NCBI GenBank assembly: GCA_048526005.1
Contig: DBFVEH010000021.1
Coordinates: 62,001 to 126,000, forward strand
Origin: QALR01 sp900552255
Lineage (GTDB): Bacteria; Bacillota; Clostridia; Oscillospirales; CAG-272
Direction: 5' to 3'
DNA length: 64,000 nt
The notes under the pieces were generated by a model. The model saw nothing but the letters and a program-made list of their open reading frames with translations, ran no database searches and was not told where the DNA came from. Both the position numbers and the translations under genes were made by a program. Shown here one piece after another: positions 57,374-64,000 of the stretch (position 1 is the stretch's first letter; every line of letters starts with the position of its first letter).

Positions 57374-57402
57374 TTGACAAATTATATAAAGAGTGCTATA
57401 AT
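57374..57402 (+). promoter_or_regulatory. Consensus promoter of the RHH gene at 57436
   Basis: TTGACA, 17-bp spacer, TATAAT. Confidence 0.85.
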
Positions 57403-57435
57403 AATTTCATCCGAAAGAAAAGCGGGGAGATTTAA

Positions 57436-58077
57436 ATGAAAAACGTATATTCCATTGTTTTGTCAAGCGACATTGTGGAGAAAATAGACCGATTAGCATA
57501 TGAGAACGGCACCAACCGCTCCAACATGATCAACCAGATTCTTGCGGAATACGTGTCTTATACGACGCCGGAAAAGCGGTTCCGGGAAATCTTTCAGCAT
57601 ATGCAGGATATGCTGGAGGGCGGCACATTCAAGATGCTGGAGCCCTCCGACACGATGTTTTCTCTGCGTTCGGCACTGGCTTATAAGTATAATCCGACGG
57701 TGAAATACAGCGTGGAGCTTTACCGCGGGGAGGCGCAGGAGCTCGGCGAGCTGCGCGTGTCGCTGAGGACGCAGAACGCCGGACTTTTGCTGTATATGAC
57801 GCAGTTCTATCGACTGTGGGACAAAATCGAACGGAGCTATCGGGGCGATGTGGCGGCTGCCGTTACGGACGGAAAATATTTGCGCAGATTTGTTTTGCAG
57901 GATAAGACCGGAAGCTCCCGTGAAATCGACATCGGCCGCGTGATCGCCGCATATATCGATACCTTTGATAGAGCGCTTAAAACTTTCTTCTATCATTTGG
58001 AGGCGCCGTCTAAGGCAGCGGCAGGCGTTGAGAGCATCTATCGCCGTTATGTGCTGGAAAACGGGGTATTGATATAG
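57436..58077 (+). CDS. Ribbon-helix-helix protein with a large C-terminal domain
   Basis: A 213-residue protein. Residues 1-45 form a CopG/Arc-type ribbon-helix-helix (YSIVLSSDIVEKIDRLAYEN, GTNRSNMINQILAEYV). The remaining 165 residues (SLRSALAYKYNPTVKYSVEL, YRGEAQELGELRVSLRTQNA) are mixed helix and strand, of no family I know, and probably bind a ligand or partner. It has its own consensus promoter and is followed by clpB after 133 bases. Likely a DNA-binding regulator, target unknown. Confidence 0.7.
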   Translation: MKNVYSIVLSSDIVEKIDRLAYENGTNRSNMINQILAEYVSYTTPEKRFREIFQHMQDMLEGGTFKMLEPSDTMFSLRSALAYKYNPTVKYSVELYRGEAQELGELRVSLRTQNAGLLLYMTQFYRLWDKIERSYRGDVAAAVTDGKYLRRFVLQDKTGSSREIDIGRVIAAYIDTFDRALKTFFYHLEAPSKAAAGVESIYRRYVLENGVLI

Positions 58078-58210
58078 AAAGCGGGAGCGGCCGCCGGCCG
58101 GCGATGCTTCCCGGTGTGCCGTCGGGTAAGCTTGCCCTCGCCGATAAAATAGCGGCGGGCGGCCTCGGCATCATAAATAAAATTTGTTCCTAATTATTGG
58201 GGGTGAGGAT

Positions 58211-60802
58211 ATGAATCTTCAAAAATTCACACAAAAAAGTCTGGAAGCGCTTCAGGATGCGCAAACGCTGATGGCGTCGAAAGGGAACAGTCAGATCACG
58301 GAAGAGCATCTGCTCCTTGCTCTGATCGACAAGGAGGGCGGGATCGCCGCCGACCTTCTCCGCCGTGCAGGCGTGTCGGTCGAAGTCATGCGCGCGGAGC
58401 TTTCCTCCGCGGTGGACGCTATGCCCGGTATGACGGGCGGCTCCGTGGAGGCGGATAAAATCTATATTTCAAGGGAGCTGGAGGCTGCGCTCGCGGCAGC
58501 GGAAACGATCGCCGCTAAAATGAAGGACGAATACGTTTCCGTCGAGCATATCATTCTCGGTATCATCGACAAGCCGTCCGACGGCGTGCGGAAAATTTTC
58601 AAAAACGCAGGACTTACGCGAGCGGCTTTTGAAAAAGCCGTAAAGGAGCTGCGCGGCAGCGCGCGGGTGACAAACGACAATCCCGAGGACACTTACGACG
58701 TGCTGGGCAAATACGGACAGGACCTCACGGAGCTTGCGAGAAATCAGAAGCTCGATCCCGTGATTGGCCGCGACGAGGAGATTCGCCATGCCATCCGGAT
58801 TCTGTCGAGAAAGACGAAAAACAATCCGTGTCTCATCGGCGAGCCGGGCGTCGGCAAGACCGCGATCGCGGAGGGACTTGCCATCCGTATCGTGCATGGC
58901 GACGTGCCGGAGAATCTGCGCGACCGGACGATTTTCTCTTTGGATATGGGCGCACTCATCGCCGGCGCGAAATTCCGCGGCGAATTTGAGGAGCGCCTCA
59001 AGGCCGTTTTGAACGAGGTAAAGGAAAGCGACGGCAGGATCATTCTGTTCATCGACGAGCTGCATACCATCGTTGGCGCCGGCAAAGCGGACGGCGCGAT
59101 GGATGCGGGCAATCTGTTGAAGCCGATGCTGGCGCGCGGCGAGCTTCACTGCATCGGCGCGACGACGCTGAATGAATACCGCAAATACATCGAAAAGGAC
59201 CCCGCACTGGAGCGCCGGTTCCAGCCGGTGCTGGTGGCGGAGCCGACGGTGGAGGATACCATTTCCATCCTGCGCGGTCTGAAAGAGCGCTATGAGGTCT
59301 ATCATGGCGTCAAAATCCAGGATCAGGCACTGATCGCCGCCGCCGTTCTGTCGAATCGGTATATTTCCGACCGTTTCCTGCCGGATAAGGCGATCGACCT
59401 TGTGGACGAAGCGTGCGCGCTCATCAAGACGGAGATGGATTCCATGCCGACGGAGATGGACGAGATTTCGCATAAGATTATGCAGCTTGAAATCGAGGAG
59501 GCGGCGCTCACCAAGGAGACGGATAAGCTCGCGGTCGAGCATCTTTCCGAAATCCGCGCCGAGCTTGCGGAGCTGCGCGAGAAGTTCTCCGGTATGAAAG
59601 CAAAATGGGAGAACGAAAAAGAGGCGATCGGCAAGGTTCAGAAAATCCGTGAGGAAATCGAGAAAACGAACGCTGAAATCGAAAAGGCGCAGTCCGCCTA
59701 TGACCTCGCGAAAGCGGCGGAGCTGAAATACGGCAGGCTGCCGAATCTTCAAAAGGAGCTTTCCGAGGAGGAGGCCAAAGCGGAGACTGCGAAAAACACG
59801 CTTTTGCGCGACCGCGTGACGGAGGAGGAGATCGCGAAGATCGTTTCGCGCTGGACGGGAATCCCCGTTTCCAAGCTGATGGAGGGAGAACGCGACAAGC
59901 TTCTGGGACTTTCCGACATTCTGCACCGCCGCGTGATCGGTCAGGATGAGGCGGTGGAAAAGGTATGCGACGCGATTCTGCGTTCGCGTGCCGGAATCCA
60001 AGACCCGAAGCGCCCGATCGGCTCTTTCCTGTTTCTCGGACCGACCGGCGTCGGCAAAACGGAGCTTGCCAAGGCGCTGGCGGAGGCGCTTTTTGACGAC
60101 GAGCACAATATGATCCGAATTGATATGAGCGAATATATGGAGAAATACTCCGTGTCGAGACTGATCGGAGCGCCTCCCGGCTATGTCGGCTACGACGAGG
60201 GCGGCCAGCTCACCGAGGCGGTGCGCCGTAAGCCCTATTCCGTTATTCTGTTCGATGAAATCGAAAAGGCGCATCCCGATGTATTCAACGTGCTTTTGCA
60301 GGTGCTCGACGACGGACGCATCACGGACAGTCAGGGCAGGACGGTCGATTTCAAGAATACCATCATAATCATGACGTCCAATCTCGGTTCCGATATCATT
60401 TTGGACGGCATCGGTTCGGACGGAGCGATAAGCGAAGAAGCCCGCGACGCCGTAACGGCGCTGCTGCGCCGCTCGTTCCGGCCGGAATTTCTCAACAGGA
60501 TCGATGAGACCGTATTCTATCGTCCGCTCACAAAGGAAAATATTTACGGCATCGTCGAGCTTTTGGCGGCAGATCTCGAAAAGCGTCTTTCCGACAAGAG
60601 GATCGGGCTCCGCATGACTGACGCGGCAAAGGATTTCATCATTTCATCCGCTTATGATCCGACCTACGGGGCGCGTCCGCTCAAAAGATTCTTGCAGTCG
60701 AAGGTGGAGACGCTCATTGCCCGCAAGATCATTGCGGAGGACCTCGCGCCCGACACGGTTATCACCGTTGATGCGGAAAACGGCGAGCTGATCGCAAAGT
60801 AA
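58211..60802 (+). CDS. clpB: ATP-dependent disaggregase ClpB
   Basis: The 863-residue Hsp100 chaperone dissolves protein aggregates with DnaK. Domains: Clp_N (1-145), first AAA+ with Walker A GEPGVGKTAIAEG and Walker B LFIDELHTIVGAG, the coiled-coil middle domain (about 400-520, rich in KAKWENEKEAIGKVQKIREE), second AAA+ with GPTGVGKTELAKALAE and VILFDEIEKAHPDVF, and the C-terminal domain with YGARPLKRFLQ. No IGF/L loop of ClpA/C for ClpP is present. The ATG at 58211 follows GGGTGAGGA. I found no CIRCE or CtsR operator upstream. Confidence 0.97.
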   Translation: MNLQKFTQKSLEALQDAQTLMASKGNSQITEEHLLLALIDKEGGIAADLLRRAGVSVEVMRAELSSAVDAMPGMTGGSVEADKIYISRELEAALAAAETIAAKMKDEYVSVEHIILGIIDKPSDGVRKIFKNAGLTRAAFEKAVKELRGSARVTNDNPEDTYDVLGKYGQDLTELARNQKLDPVIGRDEEIRHAIRILSRKTKNNPCLIGEPGVGKTAIAEGLAIRIVHGDVPENLRDRTIFSLDMGALIAGAKFRGEFEERLKAVLNEVKESDGRIILFIDELHTIVGAGKADGAMDAGNLLKPMLARGELHCIGATTLNEYRKYIEKDPALERRFQPVLVAEPTVEDTISILRGLKERYEVYHGVKIQDQALIAAAVLSNRYISDRFLPDKAIDLVDEACALIKTEMDSMPTEMDEISHKIMQLEIEEAALTKETDKLAVEHLSEIRAELAELREKFSGMKAKWENEKEAIGKVQKIREEIEKTNAEIEKAQSAYDLAKAAELKYGRLPNLQKELSEEEAKAETAKNTLLRDRVTEEEIAKIVSRWTGIPVSKLMEGERDKLLGLSDILHRRVIGQDEAVEKVCDAILRSRAGIQDPKRPIGSFLFLGPTGVGKTELAKALAEALFDDEHNMIRIDMSEYMEKYSVSRLIGAPPGYVGYDEGGQLTEAVRRKPYSVILFDEIEKAHPDVFNVLLQVLDDGRITDSQGRTVDFKNTIIIMTSNLGSDIILDGIGSDGAISEEARDAVTALLRRSFRPEFLNRIDETVFYRPLTKENIYGIVELLAADLEKRLSDKRIGLRMTDAAKDFIISSAYDPTYGARPLKRFLQSKVETLIARKIIAEDLAPDTVITVDAENGELIAK

Positions 60803-60841
60803 GCAGAAGGAGATAACATTGTCCGCAAATCGGAAAAAAAG

Positions 60842-60884
60842 CCCCCTATGGCAGAATTTTGTACGCTGTCATAGGGGATTTTCC
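60842..60884 (+). terminator. Terminator of clpB
   Basis: CCCCTATG, 19-base loop, CATAGGGG, then ATTTTCC. Confidence 0.7.
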
Positions 60885-60911
60885 ATATTTTGAGAATATA
60901 AATTGCGTTCC

Positions 60912-60953
60912 CATATAAAAAATCGGGTGTTCATGAAATGCCATGAACACCCG
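60912..60953 (-). terminator. Terminator of tRNA-Pro
   Basis: Minus-strand CGGGTGTTCATG, 6-base loop, CATGAACACCCG followed by ATTTTTTAT. Confidence 0.85.
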
Positions 60954-60956
60954 ATA

Positions 60957-61033
60957 TGGTCGGAGTGAGAGGATTTGAACCTCCGGCCTCTTGGTCCCGA
61001 ACCAAGCACTCTACCAAACTGAGCCACACCCCG
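60957..61033 (-). tRNA. tRNA-Pro (anticodon CGG)
   Basis: A 77-base tRNA on the minus strand: acceptor CGGGGTG/CACTCCG, encoded CCA, anticodon arm CTTGG-TTCGGGA-CCAAG giving anticodon CGG, and T arm with GGTTCAAATCC. Confidence 0.97.
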
Positions 61034-61256
61034 AAAAACTCCCGTCAGAACTCTGACAGCTTCAATATTATACACCATTCTTTTTCAGTTGTCAACTGTT
61101 TTCCGGCAAAATTTTGTGGAAAAGAAACGCTCATGTACGGACTTGGAAAGCGGCAGAAAGAGAAAAGCTGCAGGAACCGATATCGGTGTGGAATGGAAAC
61201 CGTGGCGGCTCCGCATATCTCAGAATTTGAGAAGCACCGATTTTTTGCGGAACGGA

Positions 61257-61685
61257 TTATATCACATAATTGTCTGCCGTTTCCTGTTTGATAAGGTCGG
61301 CGACCGTGATGCCGTCGAGATAATCGGTAATGAGCCGTCCGAGCTCCTCCCACATCGGGAGCGTTCTGCATTCCGCCGCACGTTCACATGGGTCGGCTCC
61401 GTGCTCCAAACAGGCTACGGGAGAAAGCGTCCCTTCTGTGAGACGCAGAATGTCGCCGACCTTATACGTTTCCGGCGCACGGTTCAGCCGATATCCGCCG
61501 CCTTTGCCGTGCAGACCGTCCACAAGACCGTTTTTGGAAAGCTCCGCCATGATCGTCTCCATGTATTTTTGCGAAATATCCTGCCGTTTGGCGATCTCTT
61601 TGAGCGGGATATACGCTCCGCTGTTGTGCTCGGCAAGATCGATTATGACGCGAAGGGCATATCTGCCGCGGGTGGAAATCATCAT
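61257..61685 (-). CDS. Rrf2-family regulator with three Fe-S-type cysteines
   Basis: A 142-residue Rrf2 protein: winged helix with STRGRYALRVIIDLAEHNSG, PLKEIAKRQDISQKYMETIM, LVDGLHGKGGGYRLNRAPE, then a cysteine segment with Cys92, Cys100 and Cys106. IscR uses three Cys at 92, 98 and 104 to hold a [2Fe-2S] cluster, and CymR lacks them, so this one is probably a cluster-sensing repressor. It follows AAGGAG. It lies downstream of cysK, an HD protein and an ECF component, which suggests control of cysteine supply or Fe-S homeostasis (inference). Confidence 0.9.
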   Translation of the reverse strand: MMISTRGRYALRVIIDLAEHNSGAYIPLKEIAKRQDISQKYMETIMAELSKNGLVDGLHGKGGGYRLNRAPETYKVGDILRLTEGTLSPVACLEHGADPCERAAECRTLPMWEELGRLITDYLDGITVADLIKQETADNYVI

Positions 61686-61725
61686 GGCTTTATCTCCTTG
61701 TTTTTTATCAAAAAATATCGACGGC

Positions 61726-62265
61726 TTACCGCTTGATCGTGTGTCTTTGGGGCATGATTTTTTTCAGCAGTCCTGTGGAATCCAGCACGGAAATGACGAT
61801 ATTGCCGATGATCACCGCCGCCGCGCCTTGAAGCAGATTGCCGGGAACGGAGGTCAGCGCGGCTCCGAAGCCGTATAGCGCGGCTTCAAACAGATAATAT
61901 CCCGCGACCATGAGAAGCTCGGCAAGCACCGAACTTGTAAAATAACCGGTAAACCGGAATAGCGGCTTGTCTTTTGAAATAAATTTCGGGATCTGAAAGG
62001 CGACTATCACCATCAGCGCTTTGATGATCAGCGTCGCGGGCGCATAGATGACAAAACCCAAGATCGCATCTGCGAGCGCCGCACCGAGGGCCGCGCCTGC
62101 CGTCGCATAATAGCCGCCGAGGATCCACGCTGCAAGCAGCAGAAATCCGTCCCCGAGATTGAAATAGCCGAAGGGAAGTGCGATGCTGAAGGAGACTGTC
62201 CCGACGAAAACCAAGACGGCGAACAATGCGGCAAGGACAAGGTTTAATATGTTTTGTTTTTTCAT
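61726..62265 (-). CDS. ECF transporter S-component
   Basis: A 179-residue membrane protein with about five or six helices and the ECF S-component pattern: IALPFGYFNLGDGFLLLAAW, GGYYATAGAALGAALADAIL and YAPATLIIKALMVIVAFQI. S-components bind a vitamin or precursor and join a shared ECF energiser module. The ligand cannot be inferred with confidence; the FNLGDG form is seen in thiamine-precursor, pantothenate and other types. It overlaps the HD gene by ATGA, so both are translationally coupled. Confidence 0.85.
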   Translation of the reverse strand: MKKQNILNLVLAALFAVLVFVGTVSFSIALPFGYFNLGDGFLLLAAWILGGYYATAGAALGAALADAILGFVIYAPATLIIKALMVIVAFQIPKFISKDKPLFRFTGYFTSSVLAELLMVAGYYLFEAALYGFGAALTSVPGNLLQGAAAVIIGNIVISVLDSTGLLKKIMPQRHTIKR

Positions 62266-62834
62266 GACGGGCTCTTTTCATCCGCATAATCGACTGTGCG
62301 CATCGCAAGGATCGTGCGGGCGATCAGATCGTCGAGCCTCCAGCCCAGCATCTGCGCACCGCGCTCGATCACCGTGCGGGAACAGCCGGCGGCAAATTTT
62401 TCGTTTTTGTATTTCTTCTTAACGGAGCCAAGCTCCAAATCGGAAACGCTTTTGGAGGGGCGCATGAGCGCGACCGCTCCGATCAGGCCTGTCAGCTCGT
62501 CTGTCGCGTACAGCACTTTTTCCATTGCATGCTCGGGCACGATATCGACGGTCAGCAGATATCCGTGACTTGCGACGGCATGGATGAGACGTTCGTCCAG
62601 TCCCCGTTCCCGCATGATCTCCTGCTCCTTGATGCAATGCTGCTCGGGGAACCTCTCAAAATCGAGATCATGGAGCAGTCCCACGATCCCCCAAAAATCT
62701 TTTTCCTCGCCGTAGCCGAGCGCTTCCGCAAAATAACGCATCACGCCCTCCACGGTCAAGGCATGCCGGATGTGAAACGGTTCGGCGTTGAATTCTTTCA
62801 GAAGGGCGAGCGCTTCTTCTCTTGTCGGTATCAT
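62262..62834 (-). CDS. HD-domain hydrolase
   Basis: A 190-residue HD phosphohydrolase: FHIRHALTVEGVMRYFAEAL (His), IVGLLHDLDFERFPEQH (His-Asp), AVASHGYLLTVDIVPEHAME and VLYATDELTGLIGAVALMRP (second Asp). Such proteins hydrolyse phosphate esters; many small stand-alone ones are annotated as HDIG proteins of unknown substrate. Its start has GGAGG directly upstream. It overlaps the ECF S-component gene by four bases. Confidence 0.9.
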   Translation of the reverse strand: MIPTREEALALLKEFNAEPFHIRHALTVEGVMRYFAEALGYGEEKDFWGIVGLLHDLDFERFPEQHCIKEQEIMRERGLDERLIHAVASHGYLLTVDIVPEHAMEKVLYATDELTGLIGAVALMRPSKSVSDLELGSVKKKYKNEKFAAGCSRTVIERGAQMLGWRLDDLIARTILAMRTVDYADEKSPS

Positions 62835-62855
62835 GGAGCCTCCATATGTGGCAGG

Positions 62856-62880
62856 ACTCCGGCCTGAAGGCCGGAGCCTC
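62856..62880 (-). other. GC-rich hairpin after cysK
   Basis: GGCTCCGGCC, 4-base loop, GGCCGGAGTC on the minus strand, not followed by a T run. It may be a weak terminator or attenuator ahead of the HD gene. Confidence 0.45.
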
Positions 62881-62887
62881 TATATTT

Positions 62888-63820
62888 TCAGTCTGTAAAC
62901 AACGGGGTAGAGAGATACCGGTCGCCGGTATCGGGCAGAAGCACTACGATGGTTTTTCCCGCGTTCTCAGGACGCTGCGCAAGCTGTATGGCAGCCCATG
63001 CCGCAGCACCCGAGGATATCCCGACCAAAACGCCTTCGGTTTTGCCGATCAGCTTGCCTGTCGCAAATGCGTCCTCATTGGATACGGGAAGGATCTCGTC
63101 GTATATCTTGGTATTCAGCACATCGGGAACGAAGCCTGCGCCGATCCCTTGGATTTTGTGCGGACCGGCGACTCCCGTGGAGAGCACGGCGGAGCTTTCG
63201 GGCTCCACGGCGACGATCTTGATATTCGGATTTTTGGATTTGAGATATTCGCCGACGCCCGTGACGGTTCCGCCCGTGCCGACGCCCGCAACGAAAATAT
63301 CGACGTTTCCGTCGGTATCCTCATAGATTTCGGGACCCGTTGTCTTTCTGTGTGCTTCCGGATTGGCCGGATTGACAAACTGCCCGGGAATGAAGCTGTT
63401 CGGCGTTTCGGCGGCAAGCTCGGCGGCTTTCGCGATTGCACCCTTCATGCCCTTGGCGCCCTCGGTCAGCACCAACTCCGCGCCGTATGCCTTCATCAGC
63501 TGTCTGCGCTCGACCGACATGGTTTCGGGCATGACGATGATGATGCGATAGCCTCTTGCGGCGGCCACGGAGGCGAGGCCGATGCCGGTATTGCCGGAGG
63601 TGGGCTCGATGATGACGGAACCGGGCTTCAGCTTGCCCGCGGCTTCCGCTTCGTCGATCATGGCCTTGGCGATCCTGTCCTTGACAGAGCCGGCCGGATT
63701 GAAATATTCGAGCTTGGCGAGGATTTTGGCGTTGAGATTCAGGTTCTTTTCGATGTGAGAAAGTTCGAGAAGAGGGGTTTTTCCGATCAACTGATCGGCA
63801 GATGTATAAATTTTCGACAT
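62888..63820 (-). CDS. cysK: Cysteine synthase A (O-acetylserine sulfhydrylase)
   Basis: A 310-residue PLP enzyme making cysteine from O-acetylserine and sulfide. The PLP lysine is in FNPAGSVKDRIAKAMI, with the substrate loop EPTSGNTGIGLASVAA, the phosphate-binding GVGTGGTVTGVGEYL and the C-terminal GISSGAAAWAAIQLA and VLLPDTGDRYLSTPLF. Length and motifs match CysK rather than CysM or CBS. It is the most upstream of four same-strand genes ending in an IscR-like Rrf2 regulator. Confidence 0.97.
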   Translation of the reverse strand: MSKIYTSADQLIGKTPLLELSHIEKNLNLNAKILAKLEYFNPAGSVKDRIAKAMIDEAEAAGKLKPGSVIIEPTSGNTGIGLASVAAARGYRIIIVMPETMSVERRQLMKAYGAELVLTEGAKGMKGAIAKAAELAAETPNSFIPGQFVNPANPEAHRKTTGPEIYEDTDGNVDIFVAGVGTGGTVTGVGEYLKSKNPNIKIVAVEPESSAVLSTGVAGPHKIQGIGAGFVPDVLNTKIYDEILPVSNEDAFATGKLIGKTEGVLVGISSGAAAWAAIQLAQRPENAGKTIVVLLPDTGDRYLSTPLFTD

Positions 63821-64000
63821 AATGAGCGTCTCCTTTTATATAATGATAAATTTAGTTTATGGGGATCGAACGGTAAAGGTTAGCTTCAACATCGGAAAAT
63901 CGTCCTTATATCATGCTTCATGAGCCTGCTCCTTCCAAAACGCGGTGTGCTTTTCGTTTTGCGCCTATCGGTATGGATCGAGATGCTGACCATGCTTCTG
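63821..64000. other. Right-edge sequence without an assignable gene
   Basis: It holds an imperfect palindrome ATAAACTAAATTTAT (63849-63863) in the cysK upstream region, a possible operator. A minus-strand frame open to the edge ends at about 63900 with LEGAGS, and GGAAGGAG precedes an 11-codon frame. Neither can be assigned. Confidence 0.3.

Noticed and set aside
58469..60274. A 601-codon open frame on the strand opposite clpB
   Set aside because: It is in the shadow of an unmistakable ClpB gene in GC-rich codons, has no ribosome site and encodes low-complexity Arg/Leu/His-rich sequence.
60956..61291. 111-codon plus-strand frame over tRNA-Pro
   Set aside because: Its start (GVRGFEPPASWSR) is a translated tRNA, a familiar annotation artefact.
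1..64000. CRISPR array, rRNA operon or insertion-sequence transposase
   Set aside because: No regularly spaced repeats of 25-40 bp, no rRNA-like conserved strings and no transposase motif were seen on either strand.

Overview
The window looks like a chromosomal segment of an anaerobic, probably spore-forming member of Bacillota, class Clostridia. Evidence for this: a cotJABC spore-coat operon, a two-gene SufC/SufB Fe-S system, ferredoxin-linked 2-oxoacid metabolism, ECF vitamin transporters, T-box and tetrahydrofolate riboswitch control, and consensus TTGACA-17-TATAAT promoters. I see no rRNA, CRISPR array or insertion sequence. I cannot name the genus.

Layout. 1-4064: a polyphosphate-type cassette (VTC domain, DUF4956, secreted carbohydrate-binding lipoprotein) read leftward, divergent from an OmpR-type two-component system, with a four-half-site operator between them. 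4571-10591: a decayed genomic island in the 3' end of tRNA-Thr(GGT). It is bounded by an 85-bp direct repeat, keeps an integrase stub, a replication-gene stub and a DnaC-like loader, and carries an operon of a ribbon-helix-helix (RHH) regulator plus three Fic proteins, with palindromic operators at divergent promoters. 10769-24563: polA; a THF-riboswitch operon encoding a FolT-FolC fusion and a second FolT; AraC regulator; HAD phosphatase; PAP2 phosphatase; pyruvate kinase; a TrpXYZ-like ABC importer. 24605-26714: cotJABC, VanZ-like and small membrane proteins. 26715-27827: 1.1 kb without a convincing protein gene but with three four-way-junction RNA modules. 27828-31875: unknown proteins, a UroD-family protein, a TagA-type glycosyltransferase and a membrane protein.

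32084-39392 is one dense co-directional block: metallo-hydrolase, GltX, GlnS, LUD protein, minimal SUF pair, EamA transporter. 39431-42380 (minus strand): an HtrA-like lipoprotein with InlB-type repeats and an amidohydrolase. 42629-48676: a T-box leader, apparently reading an Ile codon, precedes a regulator-cupin-acyl-CoA-synthetase fusion, a P-loop protein and a four-subunit VorB-type 2-oxoacid:ferredoxin oxidoreductase. Because a T-box is switched on by amino-acid starvation, the operon probably makes isoleucine precursor by reductive carboxylation of a branched acid. 48822-60802: XRE-TPR regulator, ABC exporter, DUF951, P-loop protein, GH78 rhamnosidase (minus), a two-gene AAA ATPase/TOPRIM pair that resembles a defence system, an RHH protein and ClpB. 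60957-63820 (minus): tRNA-Pro, a three-cysteine Rrf2 regulator, an ECF S-component, an HD hydrolase and CysK.

The observations I rate highest are the RHH plus triple-Fic operon on the tRNA island, the Ile T-box/VOR operon, the ATPase/TOPRIM pair, the orphan tandem RNA modules, and the FolT-FolC fusion under a THF riboswitch.
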